A stretch of DNA of 64,000 nt from Hsuehochloa calcarea (taxonomy: Eukaryota > Streptophyta > Magnoliopsida > Poales > Poaceae): the NCBI GenBank assembly GCA_036346395.1, contig CM070615.1, positions 7,879,534-7,943,533 of the forward strand, given 5' to 3'. Each line of letters starts with the position of its first letter. Positions within the stretch are counted from its first letter, which is position 1. The notes under the pieces are model-generated. The model made no database searches and was not told the DNA's origin. It saw nothing but the letters and a program-made list of their open reading frames with translations. A program made the translations under genes and the position numbers. Below, piece after piece: positions 44,590 through 56,275 of this stretch.

Positions 44590-47471
44590 GTTCAAGCCCT
44601 GTCGCTAGCAGGAGTAAAGTAGTAAGCATATATATTTAAATTTATAATTAAGAAATAATTATTACGAGATTGACAAACCTGGGGATCGTGCATCCTAGAA
44701 GCAATCAATAGTTGCATATGATGGCATACGTAGAATGCGCATAGGTGATCTCGTTTTTGCTGGCGGCACTGCAAAAATAGAATTACATATATATATATGT
44801 ACAGTTAGTTCGAGACGTAATATTACGGAGTATGATATATGATTATTGTGTTGTAGCGTGTACCAAAAATCGCATCATGTGAGTAGGTGTGGCGCTCGTT
44901 CCCTTGTATAAACCTCTCTAGGCAACATAACCGATGAACGCCCTACATGATTCAAAAAAGTTATACTCGTCCATTTCAAACGAAGGAAGACTACAATAGA
45001 GTTATTTGCGGAGGAAATGAACATACCTGTCGAGTATTCCTTTAAGAAGGGTGAAGTTGTGCTTTTTGTTTAGTAGAGAATCAAGGTATAATATCGTGTC
45101 CCTCTTTGGCACAAGAATCAGAAGAATCCAGTGGAACCTACTCATTGATGTCGCTATAGTCATTAACCTATGTTGAAACGAAATTTGTATAGCAAATATT
45201 GAAGCACTTACTTCTGATTGTAGGGCACAATTATGTTGTCCTTGTCGTCCAGAGCAAGCAATCCTATTTTTATGTAATTCTCGACGTAGGATGTGTCTTG
45301 GTTGATTGTTTGCTCAGAGACCACGTGTGGGTCGAGGAAACCCACCAGTTCTTTGATTCAACGGGCACATTTCATAATGTATCTGTACATAAGCAATGAG
45401 TTGTGATATTTATCGGTATCACGTGAGTGTAGAAATTGATTGTACACACTTACAGTGTCCAGCATTGTAGAAGTGAGGCGTCGAGGGTAGTTAGGTTGTA
45501 TAGGTCAAATAAGTCTTCGAAGCCCACGACGAAGTGGCCGGGCTCGTGGAGAAAATGCTCCTCTCGTATCTTTGATGATTCCAAAGATGGCCCCCTCCTC
45601 TCGGATCTTGCACAAGTACCAATCATGCAAAGCTTGACAAGCTACTCCTGAGCTGTTTATTTCTGCGCCGGAGACCAACAGACTTTCGAGAGAGTATTCA
45701 CAGGTTTGGGAGGTGCCTTAATGTTCTTCGATATCGATTTCTCCTTAACGAGGTGGCTGAGGGACGTCTTCCCGTGAGACGACTCAGGGACCGATATGGT
45801 GACATGCTTTTCTTGTCCCTTTGCCGTCTTCTCGACGGGAAGCGATGTGGCGGCCTTTTGAAGCTTTGGTTGAGGCGGACTCATCGAGGGTCCTATTGGA
45901 GAGGCAGAGTCCTGTCGATATCGCGTCACTGAAGGGTCCAGGGCGATGTCCTTCTTGGGCCACTGGATAAAAGTGTGTGTGGCATCCCCTAGTGTTCTGA
46001 TTTCTACATTCGGGGGAATCTCCAGCGGGATGGCCATGAAATTGTCATGTACCATGTCCACCTGCACCCTGGCGTAACCCTGCGGTAGCTGGGCACCGTG
46101 CTACACTGCCCCTTCCTGGTATGGATACACCATACCCCGCCCAGCCTCAATAGGAATCGACCCAATTAACCATCCTCACTTGGAGCTTGCAGGGCGTGGG
46201 CTCCTACAAAATGGTACACAATTAGCTAAGGCGTCCTATAGGTCTATCTTTGGAGCATTCCAGAGATGTACATTACCTCGATGTCGTCGATCGGTAATTG
46301 CACGTCGTCATGTCCAGAATTATGTGTGCACGCGACGCTACTCCGATGTCGAGGAGGACTTGCTCCCAAATTAACAGGGGCGGCTTGCGCCTGCATGAGT
46401 TGATTTACTTGATTTTGCAAGTTTGTTATTTGTCCTTGAAATTTTTCAATAATCACATGTTCCAACCGAGCATCGTGCTGGTCCTTGGATCTCTTCCTAC
46501 TCCTATATGTGTCGGAGTCGTATGGGAATCCGTCCCTCCAAGGTACATAAACCCCAACACCTCGCGTGCGACCCGGGTGCTCCTTGTTTCCTAGGGCCGT
46601 AGATAGTACATCCTTCTCCATGTCTACTTCGAAGGAACCTTGGGAAGATGCGGAAGTCAATTCTTCCTGCAAGAGGACATCATGTTATTGTAGACACCAT
46701 GAAGTTATGGACTTATTAACAACTAAGTGGTTCAACATATTTACCAGACGTTGAGACACTGCCTCGTCTACCGGGTTTGTGAAAGAGATGCTGCCCGAAG
46801 ACGTGGTTGATGCTCTCACTCTTAACCAGGCTCGAGCGCGCTGTCGAGATCTCAAGAAGCGATGGGCAAAAGCCTCGGTCTCGCGCCGCCATCAGGTGGC
46901 TTTACTCGCATACCAGCCGGTCTTGAGTTTGTTGGGGTGAGTGTTTTGTGCCTGGAGAGCTCTGTGCGTCGCACTTTGCTCCTGAAATTTGGCCGTTGTC
47001 TCCATCTGCATGAAGGCGTCCCATGTATCCCGCGACAAGAAATGATACTTCATGAAGGGCGTCCGACCCGTGTTCACGTACTGCGTGATAAGCAGTCTCT
47101 TGAAAGTCCTCCACGCGTGGCACATCACGAGCAGCCCGTGCCATCGCACACGTGCCTGGTCTGCTTCAGGGAAAGTGAACAAGGCAGAAAGTTCGGTCCA
47201 CAACTGGTCTCTCTGTACATCCGTCAGAGACTTCCAGGTCGGGGTGGTGACGGGGACCATTCCCTTGCAAGTACCCCGCAGATGGTCCAGAATCTCGCAG
47301 CTGCTTTCTTGGGAGTCAGCGGGATCCCGACGTCACTAACCTTCGTGATCGTCATACGGCCCGAGGGAAATTTGGAGATTCCTCTGCCATCTCGCCTGCG
47401 TACCACCTTGATCGGAGATCCAGACGCATTTGGCGACGTCGCTGACGCGACGAAGACGGTGCCTCTGCCAT
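44590..47471 (-). pseudogene. CACTA TNP1-like protein with ULP1-type cysteine protease domain
   Basis: The minus-strand reading starts near 47,471. VVRRRDGRGISKFPSGRM and GIPLTPKKAAARFWTICGV lead, after a frameshift near 47,258, into LTDVQRDQLWTELSALF. An exon at about 46,668-46,278 reads GVGVYVPWRDGFPYDSDTYR and a coiled segment QGQITNLQNQVNQLMQAQ. The next exon (to 45,657) has YARVQVDMVHDNFMAIPLE and FIQWPKKDIAL. The C-terminal part reads GHFVVGFEDLFDLYNLTTLD, VGFLDPHVV, FHWILLILVPKRDTILYLDS and DHLCAFYVCHHM. These supply the His (45,133-45,131), Asp (45,082-45,080) and Cys (44,741-44,739) of a C48 protease. Stops and frameshifts make it a pseudogene. Confidence 0.8.
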
Positions 47472-47529
47472 CTCTCTTACTTGCTATCTATATAAATTAC
47501 GTACGCAATGATTACATAAACAAATAGAA

Positions 47530-48629
47530 GTTACGCATTGAACCTAAATATATGATACGTAGTAAGTAAAATATATGAAATTGCACAAAAAAACTGCAAA
47601 GGAGAAGGAAATATTACAAACAGTGCAGTTTTAACATATAGCTGAAATATTGCATGATTTTGAGTGCTCTCGGAAGGTGAGTTGCAAAAGAATCAATGTT
47701 TGCCATCTCAGCCCTTTAGTCTATACTCTTCACAAATTGGATAAGAAAACTATAATTTTGAGCTCTAATCAATGCTTAGTTAGACTGACAGAACAATCAC
47801 ATGCAATTCACTGAAACAAAATATGACAAGAATATTTTATAGCAACAAGCAAACTATTAGAATATGACAAGAATCACTGAATTCATTACTTCAAATAAAA
47901 AGCCAACAAACCTTGAATGATTACTTTGATAGCAGCAAGCAAACTATTAGAGCTCAAAACTAAACTAGTAATCCTACCAATTTCAGTATTAGACCATCTA
48001 AAATCATAGAGCAAAATTAAGCCCACAAAATGCACTGTTGCCAAGCACAATAAAGCCATCACCACCAGAACCCACAAGAACAACCAAGCCATCACCACCA
48101 GAACACATGGGTTGACCAATCTGGATGATATCAAGGAACATATTTATCTTGCTAACACAATATCAAGGAACATATATAAGATGATGATGAGTACTCCTAT
48201 ATATATTGCCCATTTGGCCTCTTCAATATACATACAATATTCATAACAGATCTCACCATGCATTTTGATTTGTCATGTATGGTACATCTCATATTTTTAC
48301 TGCTGAGATATGCGTGTGATACGTTAGTTCCAATATGGCAATATGCATATGTAGTTCCCACAACTTGCTTCACCGGCTCTCTCCCTCTCTCTCCTTAGGA
48401 ACCCTACCATATTGATCAGTGTTTGGTTTCAATTATATCGCTGACTTGGTTTCAACAAACACTATATATAGTCAATCTGTGAGAGTTGTTTCGGTTTTGC
48501 ATATATTTTTTACCTTTAAATTTGATGCTTGTTGCGTGTGTGAATATTTTCAACTGATAGCTATTATTTATAGTAATCGATTCAGCTTGAGGATTTTTCT
48601 GACATGTTCTTTTATGTTGTCTCTTGCTA
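47530..48629. other. CACTA interior without recognised genes
   Basis: AT-rich DNA. Small direct duplications occur (AAGCAAACTATTAGA at about 47,847 and 47,935; AAGCCATCACCACCAGAAC at about 48,052 and 48,089). No reading frame is supported. It could be flanking DNA brought in with the captured gene fragment. Confidence 0.5.
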
Positions 48630-49325
48630 CATACTTGATTCATGTCTTCTCCTCTGTGCCAAGACACCTCAATTTCATCGATCACACCAATGACATTGGA
48701 TGGAAAGAGTATGTCCTATCTGAACTTAGCAATAATTTAGATGCACTGGTATTAGTTTCACCAATATATTGTTGCAGGTCTCAGAGAGTTCAACCAATCA
48801 TAGTAGACGCTGGAATATACTTGGCAGGGAGGAATCAGTTCTTCCAAGCCACAGAGAAACGGGCAACTCCTGATGGTTTCAAATTCTTCACAGGTATTTT
48901 CTCTCTCCTTGCGCTTCATTTTTCTTCCTTCCGATCAAATGGTTCTCTGACTTGTATGTATTCCCTTTCTGGTAGGTTCTCTGTGGGTCATTCTAAACTG
49001 GCGCTTTATAGAGTATTGCATTTTTGGTTGGGAGAATCTCCCTCGAACCCTTCTCATGTACTTCACAAATGTGATGCTGCCTCTAGAAGGGTATTTCCAC
49101 TCAGTTGTATGCAATTCAGACTTCCGTAATTCCACAGTGGACAATGACTTGCGGTACATGGTGTGGGATGATCCACCTTAGATGGAACCCCACTTTCTAA
49201 ATATTACACATTACGATAAGACAGTGGAGAGTGGAGTACCTTTTGCTAGAAAGTTTCGAGAGAATGAACATCTATTGGACAAGATTGATGAGAAAATACT
49301 CCGGCGTTGGCGTCACAGACCTGTT
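48630..49325 (+). pseudogene. Captured fragment of a GT14 glucuronosyltransferase gene (GlcAT14-like)
   Basis: Three exon pieces with GT-AG introns match plant GT14 (Branch domain) beta-glucuronosyltransferases, which act on arabinogalactan proteins in the Golgi. Exon piece 1 (to 48,708) reads LIHVFSSVPRHLNFIDH and DIGWKE. Intron: 48,709-48,777. Exon 2 (48,778-48,893) reads QRVQPIIVDAGIYLAGRNQF and ATEKRATPDGFKFFTG. Intron: 48,894-48,975. Exon 3 (48,976 to about 49,325) reads [38 protein letters not shown] and [10 protein letters not shown], then a TAG stop (49,179-49,181), then MEPHFLNITHYD and FARKFRENEHLLDKIDEK. The N-terminal half and extreme C-terminus are absent. It lies opposite to the transposase genes. 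Confidence 0.88.
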
Positions 49326-49520
49326 GGCGTGGTGCAGGAGGCCGAGCGGCATGGCTTCGGCGTGGAGGAGGCCGAGCAGCATGCCTCCGGCGTGGAGGAG
49401 GAGGTCGAGCGGTGTGGAGGAGGAGGCCGAGTGGCGTGGCTCTAGCGTGGAGGAGGACTTTGGCGTGGAGGAGGAGGCCGAGCTGCGTGGCTTCGGGCGG
49501 CGGCGGCAGCACTCGGGTGG
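49326..49520 (+). repeat. GGC-rich minisatellite next to the captured fragment
   Basis: Imperfect tandem units of about 27-33 bp built from GGCGTGGAGGAGGAGGCCGA followed by GC-x-GC-x-TGGCTTC. The array starts exactly where similarity to the glucuronosyltransferase ends. Confidence 0.8.
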
Positions 49521-49611
49521 GGAACCAAACCAGGCGAGAGTGGCTTTAGGTAGTCGAACGGGGAATGACGAGAATGAGGGCGCAAACCCTAGTGGTTCCC
49601 TACTAATAAAG

Positions 49612-49695
49612 GGATATCACAGACGGTTCTATTATAGAACCGTCTGTGATAATACATCACAGACGGTTCCATTACAGAACCGTCTGTGATATGAA
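49612..49695. repeat. Interior CACTA subterminal-type repeats
   Basis: Two back-to-back palindromes ATCACAGACGGTT-n-AACCGTCTGTGAT lie in the middle of the element, far from both ends. They match the terminal arrays at 43,830 and 56,276. No CACTA terminus adjoins them. Confidence 0.88.
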
Positions 49696-50034
49696 CAGAC
49701 ACACACATATGTGATGCATATCACAGATGATATGCTGACAAACACATGTATATAATTAATGTATATCACAGATGATATGACTCCAAATCAATTATTTGAC
49801 TTCAAAATTTCATATCTATTTCAACTTAACTCCAAATCAAGTGAAACCAAATTTGATACTCCACGATACAATGAAGTCCGCATTAATATCAATATTAGAG
49901 ATGACAAGTCCATAACACATGACAATTCTACATTGACATCACATTACAATGGAAGAATAAGTCCATAACACGTGACGTTTCCATGTTAACATCAAATTAC
50001 AATGGAATACATTCTTAATTGAAATATAGTCCTT

Positions 50035-53000
50035 CATGATGATCGACGCGCATATAGCTAGCTTCCTCACTTGGTTCTTCCTCCAGTCTGATGCCATCTC
50101 CGAAAGGAGGCAACTCGTCAAATTGATTGTACTCTTCCTCATCCACGACATTCTCACATCCGATAGTCCTTCTTTTCCCATGAAGAACTACGTGGCGGTT
50201 CTTATTTGCCGGGTCCGTTACATTAAAAAAACTTGAACAACTTGCTTAGCGAGTACGAATGGTTCGTCCTTGTATCCGACACGTTTGAGGTCCACAGTAG
50301 TGACGCCGTACTTGTCGACCTTCACGCCCTACGGAAGTTTAACCCAATGGCATCGAAACAGGGGGATCTTGAAAGTATATAGTCGAGCTCCCAAATCTCC
50401 TCTACAAACCCATAGTAGGAGTTCAACCCGCGTGCCCCAGCGGTATTGAACTGCTCGTGAAACGCGTCTATGCGGACGCCGCTGTTTTGGACTGTGCTCT
50501 TCCTATCCTGAGCTGCCGTATAAAATGTGTACTCATTTATGTCGTATCCTTGCCGTGTCACAATTGTAAATTTTGGCCCTTTTGCCAACCATAGCAATGT
50601 TTCATCACTTGATGACCTCCTAGTGAATCGCACCTTTAACCATTCGTTGAACCGACGGTTGTGCTCTCTCGTGATCCAAACCTCTAACCGGTCTGGATTC
50701 TGTTGGTGTACCATGTCTTTGTGCTCATAGATGTACGGGGACACTTGGGTCATGTGTTGCAAGACTGTGAAATGGGTTTGCGCGTACGTTTCTAGATCGG
50801 GAGTGATTGCTTTCCTTCCGATTGTCCCGATACCCTCCAGTCTCCCCTCATGACGAGATAGAGGCACACCTATCGGTTCCACCTTAGTCATGTAGTCTGT
50901 AATATTCTGAAAATAAATAAATAATAATAATAATAATAACGCCTTAAGGACTTGTGCGTAATTAAGCAAAAGAAGTTTGTTTTGAAGTTTTTACGGAGGG
51001 ATTAGATTGGGCGAGGTATAAATAGATCGTGGGAAGTCTAGAAACCCTAGCCAGATTGTTTTTTTTTCGTGCGCTCTCCGCCGCCGCCGCATGCATCCTA
51101 TCTGTGGCGCCTGTAGCCACGCTCGCCCGCACGTCGCCTGCAGCCCGCCCGCCGCTTGTTTTCCCCGGACAGCGCGTGCGTGAAGGGATCGGCGCGTGTG
51201 CACCTGGGAGCTGCTGCGTGCGCGTGAGGACCCTGCGGCCGCCCGAGCGTTGGCGTCACGTGGAGGGTTGCGTGCTTTTCTTGCTGCAGTGCGCGCGTGA
51301 AGCCCAGCCTCGTGCCCGATTTGGCCAGTGCAACACCCGAGCGCGAGGTTAGCTCACCTTTCTTTTCTTTTTTTTTAGCTGCCGATGCTAGTGCTAGCAT
51401 TTAATGATTAGTGCTGAGTTAGTAGTGATTAGTTAATGTTGCTCTCCTGGGATTATGTTAATGGGATTTGAATGCCTCGGCTGGATGGAATCTTGTAATT
51501 AGCTCTTATGTCATGTGGTTACGAATACATGCAGTAATTAGTGCCTTGGTTGGAATTTAGTGGTTAACTAATATGACTTGTAGCTATGCTTGAATGCAAG
51601 TAACTAGTGCTAGTAATTAATCTAGTAATGCAACTTTGCATGGTACTGCTAGTGCCAGACATTAACAAGCAGTGCAAGATTGCTTTGCATGCATGCTTAA
51701 ACAGTAAAAGCGAGACAACAACTAGTTGGCGTTGCATGTTTTGTATATATATGTGCTTCTTTGGAATAGTAAAGAAGAGAGAGGGCTAGCATGTTTTGTT
51801 GAACAGTAAGGGAAAAATATATTAGAATGTTTCTAGTCGGGGAGAAATTGATTATTAGATCTGTTTAACCTGCTGTTCTGTTGAACGATTTATTCGGATA
51901 CCTTAATGGCAAATTTTGAAAATATCATCTACTAGTAAATTGTAGATAATTTCGATACCTTTCTATAGAATATTTAATCATGTCGATCGGATAAATATAT
52001 TTCAAGTTATGAATTTTGGAAGACTGCTGTCTTTGTTGTTGTCGTCTTTCGGCGCTGTTTTGGTAGACTATAGATTAAAAATAGTAAATAGACTAATTAG
52101 AGTTTTTGATCTATATAAAAGATGTAGATAATTGTCTAAGGGTTCTGTAGAATCCAAGAACTTGAATTTTGGTTGGGTAAAACAAAAGTTATGAATTTGG
52201 TAAGACCCACTGACCCGAAGCTAACAGATCGGTTTTCTGGGTTAAAAACGGAGAGTTGATGATTTAATTAGAAGACTTGGTAATCTAAGAAAATGAGGAG
52301 AATTTTGTGTAGAATCCAGAACAGGGTGGTTTGTCGTGATCGGACTTTTGAGTCAAAAGTTATGTTCGTTTTAGTACCAAGACAGCAATGGGTAACTATT
52401 CGGTACCGGGGAAGCGTGGTATATTTGGGGACGGGTAGGAGCGATGTCTATTGAATGCTATTCTTGATGCTGTAGCTTGTATTGAAATTTGTGTATTTAA
52501 TGTAGGAGAGGCGTCATGTTTGTTGCCATCTTCTAGTCAAATCGTGCGTCGCAACTAGTAAAGGCAAGTGCATGGTAGACAGCGATCAATGATTGATCAC
52601 TGTTTTCTTTATCTTCTATTACCATTATTGTTGTGCTTTTATTTTATTTAATTGCAGACAATGGAATGGTATGTTTATATCTTTGTTGACAATCATGAGG
52701 AAAAGTTGGATATGATGTATACGATGGAGTTTGCATTTTTCATACATAAGCATTTTTGCATATGAGCAGGTGATCATGAATGATCACAACTCCACGGGAG
52801 TGGAGGAGGTCCCCGATCCTTGTGGAGGAACGGGCTTGAGAGTGAATGTTGTCGCGAGCATTCACTCATGCTATACCATATCTGTGAAAGAAGTGCATGT
52901 GGACATGTAGATTAGAGTTGCATTGATATATGAGATTAATGGGTGTGAAACAAAGAGAAGATAACAGCATGAGAATATTAATAGAAGTACCTGTGATGAT

Positions 53001-55833
53001 AATGAAGTTATTGGATGCTGTTGATTTATTATTGTTCGTTGTATATCGATGTGTTTTGCTGAGTCGTGGACTCACCCTTGCTCTTTTGTTGTCTTTAGGT
53101 GATCTTCGAGGACGCCGTGACTGAGAGCGAGTAGAGCACATGGATTAGATACATACTTCAATCACATGATCATTTGCCATAAGAACCTTTTCATTCAATG
53201 TTGGATTACTCTTGGACATGTTAGAGGCTGAATAAAGTTTAGGTCATATTTTGGACTAGATTATTTATTTCAATGATTTGGATTTAGTAGTTGGTGCTAT
53301 CCTGGATTGTTTACCTGGTTATTTTTCCCCTTGCTTATTTACTCTTGCTTGATTCATAATTATGGATGCTCTTTTGTGATCCAGGGGTATGTCCATTGAT
53401 AACTTCTTGCTGAAATTTTATAGTATGTCAATATTTATTAGTTTAGAGAGTAGTTTAGTGGCATTCCAGGCTCAGTGTTGGGCTGGGGTGTTACATAGTC
53501 AACGCAAAACTCAGTGACATCTTCGGTTGCATAACCTTCGAGGATACTCTCCTCCGGCCGAGATTGATTCCTTACGTAGGACTTGAGAATTCTCATGTAT
53601 CTCTCGAATGGGTACATATGACGTAGGAACACAGGGCCGCATATCTTTATCTCTTTCACAAGGTGAACAACGAGATGGACTATGATATCGAAAAATGATG
53701 GAGGGAAATACATCTCAAGATGACATAGAGTCGTCACCACCTCGGCCTGCAGAGCGTCGAGTCCTTCGGGATCGATGACCTTCTGAGTAATTGAGTTAAA
53801 GAAATAACACAACCTAAATATTGCCACTCGGACCTTGTTCGACAAGATATTCCTAATTGCAATAGGAAGCATTTGTGTCATCAGCACATGACAATCATGA
53901 GACTTCATACCAATTAATTTTAAATCTTTTATGGAAACAAGTTTCTTAATATTGGCGAGTATGTAGGACGAAACTTTCACACCATGCAAGTTTTGACACA
54001 GTTCATTTCTCTCGGCCTTGGACAAAGTGTAGCAAGCTGGGGGAATGTACGTTCATCCTTTATCGGTCTCTTTCGGTGCTAACTCGGTTCTTATGTTCAT
54101 ATCAACCAAGTCATGCCGTGCGTTAACACCATCTTTTGTTTTGCCACTAATGTTCAGTAAAAGACCAATCAAGCTATCACATACATTCTTCTCCACGTGC
54201 ATGACGTGATGCAGTGGCGAACTTCTAAGTGCTCCCAATAAGGCAAGTCCCAAAAAATTGACCGCTTCTTCCAGATGTTTTTCTAAGGGATCCTTAATTT
54301 ACGTTCCTTTCCAAGCACAACATCGATATCCTTACCCATATCATAGACCTCTTTCCCTCTGAAAGCCTTTGGAGCTGAACCTTCCTTCTTATTTCTGTCG
54401 AATTGTTTCTTCATCTTGTGGTATGGGTGAATCCTGGGAAGGAACCTACGTTGACACATATACACAGTTTTGCGCGAGTTGTTCAGCCATACACTCTTGG
54501 TACCATCTAAGCAGTGCGGACAGGCTTTGGCTCCTTTTGTACTGAACCCCGACAGGTTACCAAGGGTAGGAAAATCATTGATGGTGCAGAATAACATGGC
54601 GTGTAAAGTGAAGTTTTCTCGTTTGTACGCATCCCATACTTGTACCCCTTCGTTCCAAAGTGTCACAAGATCTTCTAGCAATGGTTCTAGGTACACATCA
54701 ATATCGTTCCCAGGTTGCTTTGGCCCTTGGATAAGTAGTGACATCAAAATATATTTCCGCTTCACACACAGCCAAGGAGGAAGGTTGTACATACATAGAT
54801 TCACGGGCCAGGTGCTATGTCGGCTACTCATGTTACCGAAAGGATTCATTCCGTCCGTACTCAACCCTAACCTTATGTTCCTCGGTTCCGCACCGAACTC
54901 TTCGAAGCTCCGATCGAAGTTTCTCCACCGGGCAGAATCAGCAGGGTGTCTGAGCTTTTCATCTTTCTTACGCTCCTCCGAGTGCCAACGCATCAATCTT
55001 GCCTCCTTTCGGTTCGCAAATAAACGCTTCAAACGTAGGATCACAGGCAAATACCACAACATCTTAGCAGGAGGTCCTTGCTTTGCCTTAGCAGTATTCT
55101 TACGCTTGTATCGGGATACTTTGCATACGGGACATACATGCATGTCTGCATACTCTTTTCGGTAGAGGATACAATCATTCGGACATGCATGTATTCTTTC
55201 TACTTCCATTCCCAATGGACAAAGAACCTTCTTCGCTTGGTAGGTCGTGCTGGGCAACACGTTTTCCTCCGGATGGATGTCAGCTAAGAGACCTAACAAC
55301 GCCGTAAAACTCTTGTCGGACCAACCATTGCTTACCTTCAATTGCAGCAGTTCAAGCACGGTTGACAACCTTGTGTATTCTGGCTTGTAGTCAGGGAACA
55401 AAGGTTTCCCCGAGTCCTCCATTAAGCCCTCGAATTTACAAAACTCTCTCTCACCGTAGTTCCCTTCTGCATCGCGTAGCATCTGATCCAGATTGTCATC
55501 ATGCGACCTATCCTCATCAAACGCACATTCCACACCCTGCATATCGTTGACTTCCTCGGAGATATCGTCATTACTGAATTCCGGTATAATCTGCTCTTCA
55601 CCGTGACTGGTCCAACATGTATATCCTTTTTTGAAACCCCTTCGTATTAAGTGAGTTTCGATCTGCGCCGGGTTGTTAAACATTTTCATATTACCGCAAT
55701 CAATGCATGGATAGTACATAAATTTTATCCACTTCTTCAACATATCCTGCTCGGCGGCTCTTCTAAAAGCAAACACGCCATTAATATACTCTTCACTCAC
55801 ACGGTTCTCAATGTATATCCAGTTTCGGTCCAT
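50035..55833 (-). pseudogene. CACTA TNP2-like transposase (split by a solo LTR)
   Basis: It starts MDRNWIYIENRVSEEYINGV at 55,833, a transposase-associated N-terminal domain with PCIDCGN. The tnp2 domain follows with HACPNDCILYRKEYADMHVC, LRHPADSARWRNFD, LGLSTDGMNPFGNMSSRHST (catalytic Asp), GFSTKGAKACPHCLDGTKS and a TAG at 54,283-54,285. A frameshift at about 54,208 falls inside RHCI-x-VMHVEKNV. The DUF4218-like part (54,025-53,501) has MKSHDCHVLMTQMLPIAIR and MYPFERYMRILK. After the solo LTR (50,898-53,495) it resumes in register at FCVDYMTKVEPIGVPLSRHE. The DUF4216-like part has LDYILSRS, a stop in VKLP*GVKVDKYGV, and HVVLHGKRR and ENVVDEEEYNQFD, ending near 50,035. Confidence 0.9.
50898..53495 (+). 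mobile_element. Gypsy-type solo LTR inside tnp2
   Basis: This 2598-bp LTR starts TGTAATATTCTG and ends GGGCTGGGGTGTTACA, with a perfect TSD TAGTC (50,893-50,897 and 53,496-53,500). There is no second LTR or interior, so it is a solo LTR left by LTR-LTR recombination. TATAAATA lies at 51,017-51,024 and the hairpin GAGTCGTGGACTC at about 53,061-53,073 is followed by ACCCTTGC and CTTTAG. A GC-rich segment lies at 51,080-51,350 and an (AAT)n run at about 50,920-50,938. No genes are supported inside it. Confidence 0.9.
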
Positions 55834-56270
55834 CTACACGTATAAGCACGTCACAAATTAATTAGTGTTAAATTATATTAATAAACCACAAGTACCCTTC
55901 ATAATGACCAAACACATCAGTGATTAGTCTAGAGCAAATATAAAGGGTTAGATCGTTACACATTAGTGATTAGTCTATAGCAAATATAAAAGGTTACAGA
56001 TCGTTACCCTTCTCTCCAAGGTGGCGCAATGTGAGAGGAGGCATCAGAGGTGCCGCAGTGGGGGAGGAGGCAGCAGGGGTGACAGCTCAAAAGGGAATGG
56101 GCAGTAATGTGCATGGAAGGAGGCTGCAGCAGCAGGGTGGCGCAACGGGGGAGAAGGCAGCAGCAGCAAGGTGGCCAATGGGGAGGAGGAGGCAGCAGCA
56201 GCAGCAGGGTGGCGGTGCCTCAAATGGAATGGGCAGGGGGGCCTATCGGGAGCATCTATTTATAGTGCTT
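55834..56270 (-). promoter_or_regulatory. Probable tnp2 promoter/leader region
   Basis: This lies upstream of the transposase start and carries GGGAGGAGGCAGCAGCAG-type purine-rich repeats (56,030-56,225). A minus-strand CTATAAATAG lies at about 56,257-56,266, just inside the subterminal repeats, as expected for a CACTA transposase promoter. The exact transcription start is not determinable. Confidence 0.5.
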
Positions 56271-56275
56271 GTATA

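Noticed and set aside
46862..47527. 221-codon + strand frame in the CACTA element
   Set aside because: It is antisense to the TNP1-like gene, which has family-specific motifs on the minus strand.
48419..49129. A 236-codon continuous + strand gene
   Set aside because: The open frame runs through two introns. Only the spliced pieces match the GT14 family, and the fragment lacks the N-terminal half.
54470..55165. 231-codon + strand frame across the transposase
   Set aside because: It is antisense to tnp2, whose minus-strand translation has clear domain motifs.
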